Shown here piece after piece: positions 1 to 11,542 of a stretch of 64,000 bases of DNA. Positions within the stretch are counted from its first letter, which is position 1. Every line of letters starts with the position of its first letter. Under the pieces are notes generated by a model. That model was not told the origin of the DNA. It searched no databases and saw only the letters and a list, made by a program, of their open reading frames with translations. The translations under genes and the position numbers were made by a program. The stretch is from Symbiodinium natans (Eukaryota; Sar; Dinophyceae; Suessiales; Symbiodiniaceae): positions 685,001 to 749,000 of the forward strand of contig CAJNDS010000180.1 of NCBI GenBank assembly GCA_905221605.1, written 5' to 3'.

Positions 1-921
1 CCTGGTTGAAGTAGAAGGGGGACTTCAGGGGCCGGGAGCCTTCATGACTCAGACTGCAAAGGCTACATCGCCATGGCCAACCCTAACCCGTAACCCCTCA
101 ACCCTAACCCTACATCCTAAGCATCCCTAAACCCTAAACCCTAAACCCTAAACCCTAAACCCTAAACCGCAGTAGTTCAGATCTGGGAGAGAGACAAAGC
201 AGCTCTTGAAGGAGTCCCGCCCGAAACATCGCAAGACCTCGTTCCCAAGAGCCGGAATGTCAGCCAAAGAAGAATTCAACACAAAACCTCGAACACCCCC
301 TGCCATAAACCTTATGGACCCTATACACCCTAAACCATACACCTTACACGCGCCCTAAACCATAAACCCTAAACCCTAAGCCCTCAGCCTTACACACCCC
401 TAAACCTCGCTCAGGCGCAGCCCAGCCAGCGCTGCTGGCACTGGGCGTCGGTGACGACTGCAGGCGCGACTCCTGGCCCTTTACGCGCCCAGTGTGTTCA
501 GGTTTAGGTTTGGGGTTTAGGGTTTAGGGTTTAGGATTTGGGGGGTCGGGGGGAGGGGGGGCTACAGGGGCACGCAGGTACTACTACTTTGGGTTGAGTT
601 CTTCAGAGGGGTTTCTCTTGGGGGGGCAGTTATCTTTGGAAGTTAGCGCACGTGGTGATGGAGACATCGGGTGCTGAGACTCCCAAGAGTCTCCTTGACG
701 GAATGTTGCTTTAAGGAAGTCAAGGCTGTTTGTAGGGTTTAGGGGTTTTAGGGTTTATAGGGTTTAAAGGGTTTGGATGGTTTAGCGGGTTTAGAGGGTT
801 TGTAGGGTTTGCAGGGTTTATGGGGTTTATCGGGTTTACTTATAGGGTTTATAGGGTCTAGGGTTTATAGGGTGGAAGGTTTAGGGTTTATAAGGTGGAA
901 GGTTTAGGGTCGTTTGCACTT

Positions 922-945
922 CCCCCCCCCCCCCCCCCCCCCCCC
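922..945 (+). repeat. Poly-C tract
   Basis: About 24 consecutive C. Similar pure or near-pure C/G runs occur at 21548-21569, 28874-28891 and 37481-37560. Their lengths should be regarded as unreliable. Confidence 0.95.
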
Positions 946-1324
946 AACCGTCCCTTCCTCGGCTGCTTTGTTCACCCAAGTCTCAGAGGCAGCTTAGCCT
1001 GGATCGTCTGCGGACGCTGCACCCTGGCCTTCATCGGATGTAACTTATGGTGGAGCCCACAGCCCCGTCGTGGCACGTCAGTTCAAGCAACGCAAGTAAG
1101 TACCCTGAATGCCTATCAGACACGCGAACGGGCATGGAGTGATATGGAGTCTAGCCCTAAACCCTAAACCCCTTGGTGGAGAGCGATCAGCTTGGCGGGT
1201 GGCAAAAATAGAAACCTTGTGCGAGTTCCTCATGTATCGGGCGCCTTGCAAGACGAAAAGAGTTAAGGCATCTGGATGTGCTCGAGGAGAGCGGCCATTT
1301 GCCGCAGAGGCCAATCTCGTGTTC

Positions 1325-1497
1325 CTTGGGGACTTTAGGGTTTAGGGTTTAGGGTTTGAACCCTAAAAGGGTTGCTTATAGTTCATATCACCTTAGTACG
1401 GATTATAGTAGTATAGGGTTTATGGTTCAGATACCTTATTAGGATTATAGTAGTATGGGTATGTGACCCCAATTTTAGGGTTCATTTGGCCCCAAAG
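1325..1497. repeat. Introner-like element, family A, with internal telomere repeats
   Basis: The left end CTTGGGGAC and right end GGCCCCAAAG are inverted repeats. The element is flanked by the 4-bp duplication GTTC (1321-1324 and 1498-1501). The left arm is split by about three TTTAGGG units (about 1335-1357) before the family-typical AACCCTAAAAGGG resumes. Other copies are at 7501, 10428, 30540 and inside intron 3 at 43382. No coding frame across this site was found, so I do not call it an intron. Confidence 0.8.
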
Positions 1498-1877
1498 GTT
1501 CCTCACAAGGACGAGGTAGCGTATACGGCCCGGCAGGTGCTGTTAGGGTTTCGGGTTTAGGGTTTAGGGTTGTCTAGGTAAGGAGAGTCAGATCATCCAG
1601 CAATGCGCGAGTCATGGTGCATGGAGCGGAGTTTTTCGACATATGTGGTTACCATGAAACCCGTTCGCAAGTATTTTCACTACCAACAATTATTACTGCT
1701 ATGGCTATCACTACTATTGTGAATATTATTTCTCTTGCAACTAAGTGTTTATAGTTTTTGTTGCTACTGAAATTACGATTGTTACTATTTTATGATGACT
1801 CAATGTTATTTCCATTCCCGGCATTTTTTTTGCGTTTTTGAATTGCTAGGATTCTAAGTCCCCAAGCTAAACCCTAC

Positions 1878-1955
1878 TGGGGGTTTCCGACATTAGGGGT
1901 ACCTTGTTCGGGTCCTCACTATAAAAGGGATTCCTACTATTTGGGGCCTATATTG
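1878..1955. repeat. Short inverted-repeat element, family B
   Basis: It shares GGGTTTCCGA..TTAGGGGTACC..GGGTCCT..ATTCCTACTATTTGGGG with copies at 10258, 11321, 34059, 37885 and 47249, and in reverse at 32161. The right end is not clear. Confidence 0.6.
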
Positions 1956-1968
1956 CATGAAGGTTCAT

Positions 1969-2165
1969 GCTACTTATTAACCAATTTTAACTCTACTTAT
2001 CACCAACCAGGATGCCCAGTAGTACCCTTATTCCCTTTTTGGGGGGTTTAGGTTCCCTTTGCCTAGGTTACTGGGCAGCCTAGCCAATTAGAACCTTATC
2101 AGGGCACTTAAGGGGCTTACATGATCAGTCGAGTTTTTGTTGGCTAATAAGTACCTTTGCACCTC
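1969..2165. repeat. Introner-like element, family C, split by a nested element
   Basis: The left part (CTACTTATTAACCAATTTTAAC) and right part (TTGGCTAATAAGTACC) are the inverted ends seen in family C. A 77-bp family E element sits in the middle. Confidence 0.65.
2007..2083. repeat. Nested introner-like element, family E
   Basis: The ends CCAGGATGCCCAGTA and TACTGGGCAGCCTAG are inverted repeats, flanked by the duplication CCAA (2003-2006 and 2084-2087). It is inserted within the family C copy around it. The centre contains a TTTAGG seed. Confidence 0.7.
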
Positions 2166-3207
2166 CCCGTAGGGGTCCCTCATGTTCGTAAACTATAAGC
2201 TATCCTAAACCCGAAACCCTAAACCCTAAACCCTCAACCCGAAACCCTAAACCCTAAACCCTAACCCTCATTTTCGTAAACCCCCATATCCTGCTCAGCA
2301 GGCTGGCGGACCGGCTCCTCAGCAGCTTGGGTGGCGCGTTGACCGCCGCAAAGCGTACTGCGGCACTGCCTCTGGAGGCTCTGGCGGCTTGGGGTTTAGG
2401 GTTTAGGGTTTAGGGCTTAGGGCTTAGGGTTCTGGGTTAGAAGCATTTGAGGTTTCGGGTTCGGGGTTCTGGGTTGAAAAGGGTTTAAGGTTTTTTTTCC
2501 GGCTTATGACGTCTACCCAACTTTCTGACATGGTTTCCAAGAAGTCCTTCCTACGGTAGTGGTTGCAGCAGCGTTTGTCGCCATGAATAGCATGCGTGGG
2601 GTCTCTTGCTTTGTATTGGTTTCGACGTTTCGAACTTCCGCTAGGGGCGCATCTTCGTCTTGGCACCTCAGATTGTTCTTTTGTCTTGTTTAAGCGCGTT
2701 TGCTATCATATCATGGGCCTGTGCAGCGGTGAGCTGGTTTCGCATTTCTGGAATGAGTGTATGGGTGTATGGGCTCTTCAGGGCCCTCCCGCCTTGTGTG
2801 GCAACACTCTCCATGGCAGGAGCTTTCCTTGCGTCTGGCCTCCTTCGCGGACCACGCGGAGCCACTGAGGAGGGCGCCAGGGTGCACTCGGGGGCTTCGG
2901 ATCACTCCAGGATCCCGTTTTGGCACTCCAACATCAGTGTCGCTCGAGTCGCAGAGCTCTAAACCCAAAATCCAGCCTTCATGTAGCACCCCAGACTCCA
3001 AAGCCAGAACTAAGCCTCTATCAGCATCTCCCCCCCCCCAACCCCCCCCCAAAAGAGCTTCCCGGTTCCCTCCGACGCGAGAAGTGGCGCCGAGTGTGCA
3101 GGCCCAGCGCCGATGCCCGCAGCGCCCTCATCCTGGGCCTGGAGTCCCTGCCGCTCCGGCGACTGCAGCTCAGACCTCCCCTCAGACATGTGAGTAAACA
3201 AGACTGA

Positions 3208-3370
3208 GAATAGTATTATAATAGTATAATTAGTATAATAATCGTATAATAGTAGTATAATAATAGTATCATAAAAGTATCATAATCGTATAATAATCGT
3301 ATAATAATGGTATAATGATAGTATAATAATAGTATAATGGTTTCAATAGTAGTAATATTAGCAATAGTAA
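3208..3370 (+). repeat. AT-rich simple repeat (AGTATAATA-like)
   Basis: Imperfect repetition of ATAGTATAATA/ATCGTATAATA motifs. No gene seen. Confidence 0.85.
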
Positions 3371-3501
3371 TGATGACCATATAACAGTAGTGACTGCTCA
3401 GATTCCCTGCAACTCTCTGGAGACCTGGGCCTCAGGGGGCCCGCAGTTTTTTTTGTCCGATAGTAGCTTGGCGTCTTCTCACACGCTTGAAGCTTACAGT
3501 G

Positions 3502-3629
3502 CTTGGAGATCCAGGGTACTGATAAGCCAGTTCTAACTGTGCTTATACACCACTTATAAGCCCCTTACGTGCCCTCATATGGCTTTATAATTGGGGTTAT
3601 ATGGTTAATAAGTACCCTGAAGCTTCAAG
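3502..3629. repeat. Introner-like element, family C
   Basis: The ends CTTGGAGATCCAGGGTACT and AGTACCCTGAAGCTTCAAG are inverted repeats. The centre has the family features CTAACTGTGCTTAT and TAAGCCCCTTA. The 4-bp flanks do not match, so it is probably old. Confidence 0.75.
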
Positions 3630-3747
3630 CAGCGCAAAACAAAGGCTTGCCACAAGCAGCACAACTTCCTGTCGGCCAAAGCATGGGGAAAGCATGGGTG
3701 CCAGGCTTCCTGCCGCTGCGCCAGAAGGATGTGTTGGAGAAGGCCTG

Positions 3748-3878
3748 GTTAGGGTTTAGGGTTTAGGGTTTAGGGTTTAGGGTTTGGGGTTTAGGGTTTA
3801 GGGTTTGGGGTTTAGGGTTTAGGGTTTGGGGTTTAGGGTAGGGTTTAGGGTTTAGGGTTTAGGGTTTAGGGTTTAGGG
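3748..3878 (+). repeat. Interstitial telomere block (TTTAGGG)
   Basis: About 130 bp of TTTAGGG with some TTTGGGG variants. Confidence 0.97.
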
Positions 3879-4128
3879 AGGATTGAGAGCGAATCCATCG
3901 GTTTCCGAGGCTTTTGAAGTCCGACTATGCAGCCCTTCCATGGTTCTCCCCCCCAACCCCCACTTTGGTGCGGTGTGGGGTTTAGGGTTTGTGCAGGGTT
4001 TGGGGTTTAGGGGGACCGCGAACTGCGGTATTTGCATGTTCCGGACTAAATGTGAATGCTCGTAGTGTGTAAATGTACAAAGCGGACCTCTACCTACGTG
4101 CATAGCATGTACTGTACTGTAGCTAGCC

Positions 4129-4383
4129 ATGAAGCCTGGGCTGCAACTTGTTCCCGAATCCTTCCTTCCCAGCCAGGTGGAAGATGCCAGCGGCGGAAGG
4201 TCGTTAACCTTCACGACTATGCTCAAAGGGCTGTGCCATTTGGAGCATCTCGTCCTAACCCACAACGGCATGTTTGGAGACGTCGCCATGGAGCTGGCCA
4301 AGGCAGGGGCAAGACGGTTGTGGGAACGGTGTGAACTCCTTGTCGCCTTCATTGGTTCACGAGGTTCCGGCAGGACAGTTTAG
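4129..4383 (+). pseudogene. Possible leucine-rich-repeat exon fragment
   Basis: An 84-codon frame contains a segment resembling a ribonuclease-inhibitor-type LRR: CHLEHLVLTHNGMFGDV followed by MELAKAG, i.e. a leucine ladder, the LxxN-like turn and a following helix. Only about one repeat is visible. It has no clear start and is isolated among repeats, so it may be a gene fragment or an exon of an unrecognised split gene. Recognition is weak. Confidence 0.3.
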
Positions 4384-5270
4384 AGAACTCCGGCTTTTGA
4401 TCACACCTACCTTGTTGGTACACACACACGAATGTACATAGAGATGTGAAATCCGGTTGAAAGCCAGATATTTGTAGACGTATTGAACACGACATCACCG
4501 CAGCTTGGGGCCAAAGCTTGTGCTGCTACCCTAAATAAACCCTATACCTTAAACCCTTCATGACAGACCAGACCAGACAATGTTCTCTGCAATGGGCCTC
4601 TGAGTCAGCTAGGCGGGTGGCCAAAAAGCATTCGCCCCCCTGTGAAAGGCAGTGCAGCAGTTGAACCTCCGCACCGCAGACTTCTCCAGAAATCGTATCT
4701 CTGTGGAGGCTGGGCATCTCTGTAGTTGTAAACATGTATGCTGTTTTTCTTCCTTTACATGTATACATCTAGATGTTTGTTTGTACATATACATAGCAAA
4801 AAGATAAGTAAATGCATATACAGGAAGTATATGCACGCATAGTTTCACATGTGCTGGTTCCAGTAACGCCGTCCCTATAGCCCCAGACAGGACGAACCCA
4901 TGATACATCCAATGCACGACGGTTTAGGGTTTAGGGTTTAGGGTTCAGGGCGCCCTTATGGATGCAGTCTTTAGGACCTGGAGTCTTAGGGAAGCCTGGA
5001 TAGTTCTCGTAGTACTCTTTAAATCTGAACTCGGGGGCCACTGGAGTTCCGCAACTGATGTTCAGTGCAAGACTTCTTGGACGGGTGCCCCCAGCAAGAA
5101 GCCCGCATGTCATGAAACTGGGTTTAGGGTTAGGGTTTAGGGTTTAGGGGTTAGGGTTTAGGGTTTAGGGTTTAGGGTTTGGGGTTTAGGGGCTTCGGGG
5201 CTTTCTTCGCCCAATCATTGCTGTGAAGGTTTGGAAGAAGGTCGCCGCGGCGCTCGGGAGTCGGCGGCCG

Positions 5271-6606
5271 AGAGTAAGAGTAAACTCTAGAAAGTTGGAA
5301 CATGGGCCCTAAACCCTAAACCCTAAACCCTAAACCCTAAACCCTAAACCCTAGGGTTCCAAGTGTACAAATAAGAGTAGAGTTAATTAACCTCTAGAAA
5401 GTTGGAACATGGCTTAACCCTAGGGTTCCAAGTTATACAAATAGTAGAGTTAAGTAAACTCTAGAAAGTTGGAACATGGTTTAACCCTAGGGTTCCAAGT
5501 TATACAAAAAAGAGTAGAGTTAAGTAAACTCTAAGAAAGTTGGAACATGGTTTAACCCTAGGGTTCCAAGTTATACAAATAGTAGAGTTAAGTAAACTCT
5601 AGAAAGTTGAAACATGGTTTAACCCTAGGGTTCCAAGTTATACAAATAGTAGAGTTAAGTAAACTCTAGAAAGTTGGAACATGGTTTAACCCTAGGGTTC
5701 CAAGTTATACAAATAAGAGTAGAGTTAAGTAAACTCTAACAAAGTTGGAACATGGTTTAACCCTAGGGTTCCAAGTTATACAAATAGTAGAGTTAAGTAA
5801 ACTCTAGAAAGTAGGAACATGGTTTAACCCTAGGTTTCCAAGTTATACAAATAGTAGAGTTAAGTAAACTCTAGAAAGTTGGAACATGGTTTAACCCTAG
5901 GGTTCCAAGTTATACAAATAAGAGTAGAGTTAAGTAAACTCTAAGAAAGTTGGAACATGGTTTAACCCTAGGGTTCCAAGTTATACAATAGTAGAGTTAA
6001 TTAAACTCTAGAAAGTTGGAACATGGTTTAACCCTAGGGTTCCAAGTTATACAAATAGTAGAGTTAAGTAAACTCTAGAAAGTTGGAACATGGGTTCCAA
6101 GCAAAACAAATAAGAGTAGAGTTAAGTAAACTCTAAGAAAGTTGGAACATGGTTTAACCCTAGGGTTCCAAGTTATGCAAAAAGTAGAGTTAAGTAAACT
6201 CTAGAAAGTTGGAACATGGTTTAACCCTAGGGTTCCAAGTTATACAAATAGTAGAGTTAAGTAAACTCTAGAAAGTTGGAACATGGTTTAACCCTAGGGT
6301 TCCAAGTTATACAAATAAGAGTAGAGTTAAGTAAGCTCTAAGAAAGTTCGAACATGGTTTAACCCTAGGGTTCCAAGTTATACAAATAGTAGAGTTAAGT
6401 AAACTCTAGAAAGTTGGATCATGGTTTAACCCTAGGGTGCCAAGTTGTGGTTTAACCCTAGGGTTCCAAGTTATACAAATAGTAGAGTTATTTAAACTCT
6501 AGAAAGTTGGAACATGGTTTAACCCTAGGGTTCCAAGTTATACAAATAAGACCTAATAATACCTGCACTGGGGTTAACCCTAGGGTTCCAAGTATACAAA
6601 TAAGAC
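5271..6606. repeat. 67-bp tandem satellite with hairpin-forming units
   Basis: About 19 copies of a roughly 67-bp unit containing AACTCTAGAAAGTTGGAACA, TGGTTTAACCCTAGGGTTCC and AAGTTATACAAATAGTAGAG. Each unit has an AACCCTAGGGTT palindrome inside a GGAAC/GTTCC inverted repeat, and a second inverted repeat TAGAGTT/AACTCTA. Some units carry a 3-bp AAG insertion (AAATAAGAGTAG). The first unit has six CCCTAAA telomere units embedded at its CCCTAGGG centre (about 5308-5354). One unit lacks the palindrome (near 6090). Confidence 0.93.
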
Positions 6607-7500
6607 CGAAGAATACCTACATTGGGGTCTCAAGTCCGTAAATAATGCCTACTTTGGGCTGTTTGGAGCCTTGGGGTAAGGATGATTAGAGCTGGGATCA
6701 GGAAAGACTTGTTCCTGAGAAACTGAGTGTGTGTAGCAAGGCTTCACGAAGAGGGGTGTGTGTGGGGGGCGTTGCAAGACCACCAAAATCAGGACCGAGA
6801 CACCACTTGGGTAGTTCGCTAGCTTAGGGTTCCCAAAAAACGGGTCCTCTTATCTTTAAGCCATCCTTTCTCAAGCACTCCACTTAAGGGCTCCGAAGTT
6901 CGTCCCCCCCCGGCAGCCTCAGGTTCTGTGAAACTACAAGGCTATGAGTCGCAGACATCAACTTGCTGAGTTTTTTTTTTTGATGCGAAGGCTTCGGATG
7001 ATTCACCATGATTCACCCCAAGTGGGCCAGCTTTGCAACCCCGACTCCGGCCTTGCTTTGCATTGGATCTTCTGTCGTTTGCTCCCAAAGGAGGGCTCCC
7101 TCTCTCTGGGCCCCAAGGATCGCCCTTTAAGGCGGTACGGGGTTGCCTTGCTGGCCTTGTAGCGGCTTCTCTTCCCTCCATGGAAAGGATAGAAGGTTCT
7201 TGCAGCAGCTCGGTTGTTGGGCAAGGGCATACGGCCCATGATGGAGTGAAGGCGAGCTGGGCACCTGGAGTGCAGTCGATGGAACGACCGTAGAAGCCCT
7301 GTTAGGTGAGCACCAAATCAGGGTCCACGCACTTGAGATGGGCACGCCTCCCCCGCGAGACTCAATCCCCCAGTGTGGTCTCCGATGTCTGAAATAGGTG
7401 GGATTCCTGGCTTACATGATCAGAGAGGGAGCCTGCTTTTGGGAAAACTAAAGCTAGATCCAAAACATCGCTGGGGCATCTTCGCGGAGGGTTCACATAC

Positions 7501-7610
7501 CTTGGGGACCAAATGAACCCTAAAATTGGGGTCATATACCCTATACTACTATAATCCCTATTTAAGGCATATGAACCATAAACCCTGTTAGGGTTCATTT
7601 CGTCCCCAAG
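7501..7610. repeat. Introner-like element, family A
   Basis: The ends CTTGGGGACCAAATGAACCC and GGGTTCATTTCGTCCCCAAG form long, nearly perfect inverted repeats. The flanks ATAC and CTAC match at 3 of 4 positions. It sits outside any gene I can recognise. Confidence 0.85.
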
Positions 7611-8364
7611 CTACGGTTCAGGGGTTGTTCCGTGAAAGGCCGCAGTCTCCCTTGGGCAGCGTTTTGGGTTCATGGGTGCTTTTGTTCTAGCCCTAAACCC
7701 TAAACCCTAAACCCTAAACCCTAAACCCTAAACCCTGGGTGGTACGAGACCACACTGCGCTGGCCACACGAACGTCTTGCACTCCGACGCTGGGGAAAAG
7801 GGTGAGGTACGGGAGCTGCCAAAATAATCGTCATGAAAGTGTTTAGGGTTTAGGGTTTAGGGTTTAGGGTTTAGGGTTTAGGGTTTAGGGTTTAGGAACC
7901 TCTTTCAAGGCTCCCTTGCTCCCCCTTCCCACCGATTTGCAAACGTGCTCTGTTTTTTGCCCCAACCTGCAAATGCGCCCTACAGATCCACCGACATCGC
8001 CGCTGCCACTTTAATGACCGCACGGAGCGCCTGATTCAGTTTACAGTAGGGTTCGTGGGCGTTCAGCTTAGGGTAATACAGGCGTTGGAAGAATGACTAA
8101 TAGTGTTCCCTTAGGGTCCCTTTGCAATTATACTATCATAACCCTGTTCTAATTGTTAGGGACCCTATACTAATCGGTTTAACAGCTGCTCCTCAGTCCA
8201 GGCAAAGGCATCGGTGAATTCGCCCCCCGATGTCCAACAAGAGGCCCCGGCACCAGGCCCGGCTAACTGCAAGCATCACCTTGGCCAGTGTTTCCGAAGC
8301 TTCCACTCTGGGCATAATTATTATTGGAATATGTTGTATACGCTGAGATATTGGCATAGATGAA

Positions 8365-8366
<2 letters not shown>

Positions 8367-8406
<40 letters not shown>

Positions 8407-8424
8407 ATACATATATATATATTT
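8367..8424 (+). repeat. TA/TG microsatellite
   Basis: Runs of (TA)n and (TG)n. They give spurious open frames on the minus strand. Confidence 0.95.
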
Positions 8425-8646
8425 TTTTTTTTTACTTTGAGTTCTTCCATATATCTCGGTGTAACATCGCCTTTGCCTGCCCTTCGAGCCAAGGACACCC
8501 TGTAGAGTCTCCAGCGCCTCTAGAGGGAGGTCTGGTAGAAAGGGGGAGCATCCCCACCTAAACGAATTCCATCAGCTGCTAACCCCAAGCACTTTGGCCG
8601 GTCTGCTTGGCGGGTGTCTACTCAAGGTCGGCATCCGATGGCCTTG

Positions 8647-8753
8647 CTTAGAAGTAAAGTAGGTCACCTTTAACCGTTCTGAAGGGGTCTTCTAAGCCTT
8701 CTCGAATCCCAAATAGGTTAACCTTTACTTCCGTTAGGATACCGGACAGCTAA
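8647..8753. repeat. Introner-like element, family F
   Basis: It shares CTTAGAAGTAAAGTAGGT, CCTTTAACC and a GGTTAACCTTTA core, with the right end GGATACCGGACAGCTAA. This matches the 38016 copy and intron 5 of the aminotransferase gene. Confidence 0.65.
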
Positions 8754-8862
8754 ATCCGTGTGGCCACTGACCCCCCCCCCCCCGCAAAACCCCTAACCCC
8801 CTAAGCGCTACACATTCCACTCCACCCAAGGTCGGCAATACGATAGTCTTCTCACACGGCTC

Positions 8863-8986
8863 AGTTTAGGGCTTAGGGTTTAGGGTTTAGGGTTTAGGGT
8901 TTAGGGTTTAGGGTTTAGGGTTTAGGGTTTAGGGTTTAGGGTTTAGGGTTTAGGGTTTAGGGTTTAGGGTTTAGGGTTTAGGGTTT
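8863..8986 (+). repeat. Interstitial telomere block (TTTAGGG)
   Basis: About 17 nearly perfect TTTAGGG units. Confidence 0.97.
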
Positions 8987-9544
8987 TGGAACACGGCCTC
9001 GCTTCAATCTGTAGCAAGTTTCACAGCCGATGCTTGCCAAGCCTACGAGATTTGAAAGGCCCGGCTGCCACTCGTGGCCTTCACCAGGGCTTTTAGGGTT
9101 TGGGGTTTAGGGTTTAGGGTTTAGGGTTTAGGGTTTAGGGTTGGAGAGACACCTCGTTCAAAAAGGGTGTAAGGTTGAGCAATCGTCTGTCGCACTTTTC
9201 TTCGGGGAGCTGCCACTTCTTGAAGCTGAGGATGCTCCTGATCCAGAGCCTTGCTCATACCCGGCATGGTAAACCCTAAACGGTAAACCCTAATCCCTAA
9301 ACCCTCACAGGGCCGTAAGCCGCAGCGTGTGCAACTTGCGCAGCTCAAATTCACAAAAAATAGTTGGCCCCGGGAGCTGGACAAGCGCTCGCCGGGATCC
9401 CAGACTCCAGCAGATTGCATGTCAGCGGCGTTTTCCAGCTGAGCTTTGGGAGCTTCATTTATTATCATTATGATTATCATTCTGTTTTGCCACTAGAATC
9501 TTCATTTTCCATGTTTTTTTTTTTTTTGGGGGGGGGGAACTGCA

Positions 9545-10220
9545 GACTAAACCCTAAACCCTATACCCTAAACCCTAAACCCTAAACCCCAAACCCTAAA
9601 CCCTAAACCCTAATCCCGCAAAAGAGCCACCAAAGGGCTCCCAAGAGCCGAGGCGATGAGGCCGCCCTTCGCAGTGCTTTCTTGTTGCCGCCCCAGTGCC
9701 TGTGGGTTTAGGGTTTAGGGTTTAGGGTTTAGGGTTTTAGGGTTTAGGGTTTAGGGTTTAGGGTTTAGGGTTTAGGGCTAGTTCTACTGAAGATGGTGTC
9801 GGCGATCGGTGTGTCAGGGTGTGTCATGCAGAGCTGCATCAATGGCAGGTACTTTGGCCTGTCCTAAACCCTAAAACCCTAAAACCCTAAACCCCAAACC
9901 CTAAACCCTAAAACCCTCAAACCCTAAACCCTAAACCCTAAAACCCTGAACCTTAAACCCTAAAGCTGATGTTTCTGCCCAGGTTTGCTTTCCGCAGCAG
10001 CCGCCAGCAAGCTGGAAGATGCCTTCCAGAGTGTGCTGACAGGCTGGGGGTCTAGGGTTTAGGGTTTAGGGTTTAGGGTTTATGGGTTTATTTGTTATGG
10101 GTTTAGGGTTTAGGGTTTAGGGTTTTGGGTTTTGGGTTTTGGGTTTGTGTTTAGGGTTTACGGTTCAGGGTTCAGGGTTTAGGGTTTAGGGTTTGCAAAA
10201 AGGGTTTAGGGTTTAGGGAA
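9545..10220. repeat. Cluster of opposed telomere blocks
   Basis: CCCTAAA units (9545-9616), then TTTAGGG (9702-9777), then CCCTAAA (9863-9966), then TTTAGGG and variants (10046-10220), separated by roughly 80-85-bp unique spacers. The alternating orientation rules out one simple internalised chromosome end. Confidence 0.93.
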
Positions 10221-10257
10221 GTGCCATGAAAGCTCAGGGTCTTTGCCCGTGTGCAAA

Positions 10258-10378
10258 TGGGGGGGGGTTTCCGAATTTAGGGGTACTGTATTGGGGTCCT
10301 TATTGTGATAGGGGAATCCTACTATTTGGGGGACTCTATTAGGGGTCCCTTTGTTTTCGTAAGCCCCCCAAATAGCCA
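10258..10378. repeat. Short inverted-repeat element, family B
   Basis: It runs from GGGGGGGTTTCCGAATTTAG to TTTTCGTAAGCCCCCC, with inverted ends and the internal motif ATCCTACTATTTGGGGG. This is the fullest copy of family B in the window. Confidence 0.75.
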
Positions 10379-10427
10379 ATGCGTTGAAGGCCCTCGGTGT
10401 TTGCGCGCTGTGCAGTTTCTGACCTGC

Positions 10428-10523
10428 CTTGGGGACCAAATGAACCCTAAAATTGGGGTCATATACCCTATACTACTATAATCCCTATTAAGGCATATGA
10501 ACCATAAACCCTTTTAGGGTTCG
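10428..10523. repeat. Introner-like element, family A, right end truncated
   Basis: It starts CTTGGGGACCAAATGAACCC and is nearly identical to the 7501 copy until TTTTAGGGTTC, where the terminal ATTTCGTCCCCAAG is missing. Confidence 0.75.
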
Positions 10524-11320
10524 AGCTCTTACTTCAGCTGGCCACTACTAAAACGATTACGTACCACTACTGCCACTACAGCAGCACCGCTACACTGTGA
10601 CGACGACTACTGTGCTGCTACCGCTCCTGCTGCTGCTGCAACATCTGCCTGCTAAGCAAACACACACAGTGGAGGACTTTCGCAAAAGTATGGCTTTGCA
10701 ACGCAGCTGGCTTGGAAGTCAGCCACCGAGGACGTTCAAGTCGGTCAGTTGATTGCTCGCCAGTGCAATGTGCACCGTAGTGTAGCCATTGGCATCTGCA
10801 GGTCGCCTATTTTATGGGTATTTCCCAAAATAGGGGTCCGTTTTATACCCAAATGGAATCGAATCCCCTTGAAGGGATCCTCAAAAACCCATTTTCGGAA
10901 AACCCCAACTATGTAAATCGTCAGGAGTTCACCGTCTCCGCTGGACGCGATCCGGTCTCTGGTCTGGCAGGAAGCTTATCTGACGGTACTCGTACCCGTC
11001 GTGTCTCCTTGCCATGAGAATCTGCACAAGCTACACTCTACAAGCCTTTACATTCAATTATTAAGGAGCTGGCAAGTTGAGAGACACATAAGCCTCAAGA
11101 ACTTCCTCTTGTGCGACATGTCGCACCGAGCTTGAGATGCATGAGGAAATGCTGGAAGTTGCGGGGCTGCTGCTTCTGCACAATTTGAAGGCTGCAGGGA
11201 GAGAGCGCCTGTAAGAGTCCCCAAATTCCCCAAGGCCGTGACGGAGAACGACACCTTTGCGTTCGGCTCCGGGACCAAGCCCTACACAGCCTCTTGGCAT
11301 CAGAAGCGTTTGTCAGAATA

Positions 11321-11414
11321 TGGGGCCTTCCGAAGTAGGGGGGTACTTTTTTTAGGGTCCTTATGAAAAAAAAGGGGATCCTACTATTTGGGGGGTCTGT
11401 ATTAGGGGCACCCC
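11321..11414. repeat. Short inverted-repeat element, family B
   Basis: It contains CCTTCCGAAGTAGGGGGGTAC and ATCCTACTATTTGGGGGGTC as in the 10258 copy. Confidence 0.65.
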
Positions 11415-11542
11415 ATATCAGACGACCTGTCAAATGACAAGCGCTCAAGCTTTTTTTTGTCAACTCCAGATGTCCATCCTACTTGCGTTAAATGGTCCTT
11501 TTGATGTGCTCCTCACCATTTTGGGTGTTGATCCCTGCCCTA

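Noticed and set aside
66-170. True chromosome end at the left of the window
   Set aside because: The telomere units here are few, mixed with unique sequence and no denser than dozens of internal blocks.
1321-1501. Family A copy as a GT-AG intron
   Set aside because: The flanking sequence has no frame with recognisable protein on both sides; one plausible frame meets a stop about 90 bp upstream.
8193-8498. Frame with alternating Ile/Tyr/His
   Set aside because: It arises from the TA/TG microsatellite. The frames at 21665-22080 and 46200-46483 are rejected for the same reason.
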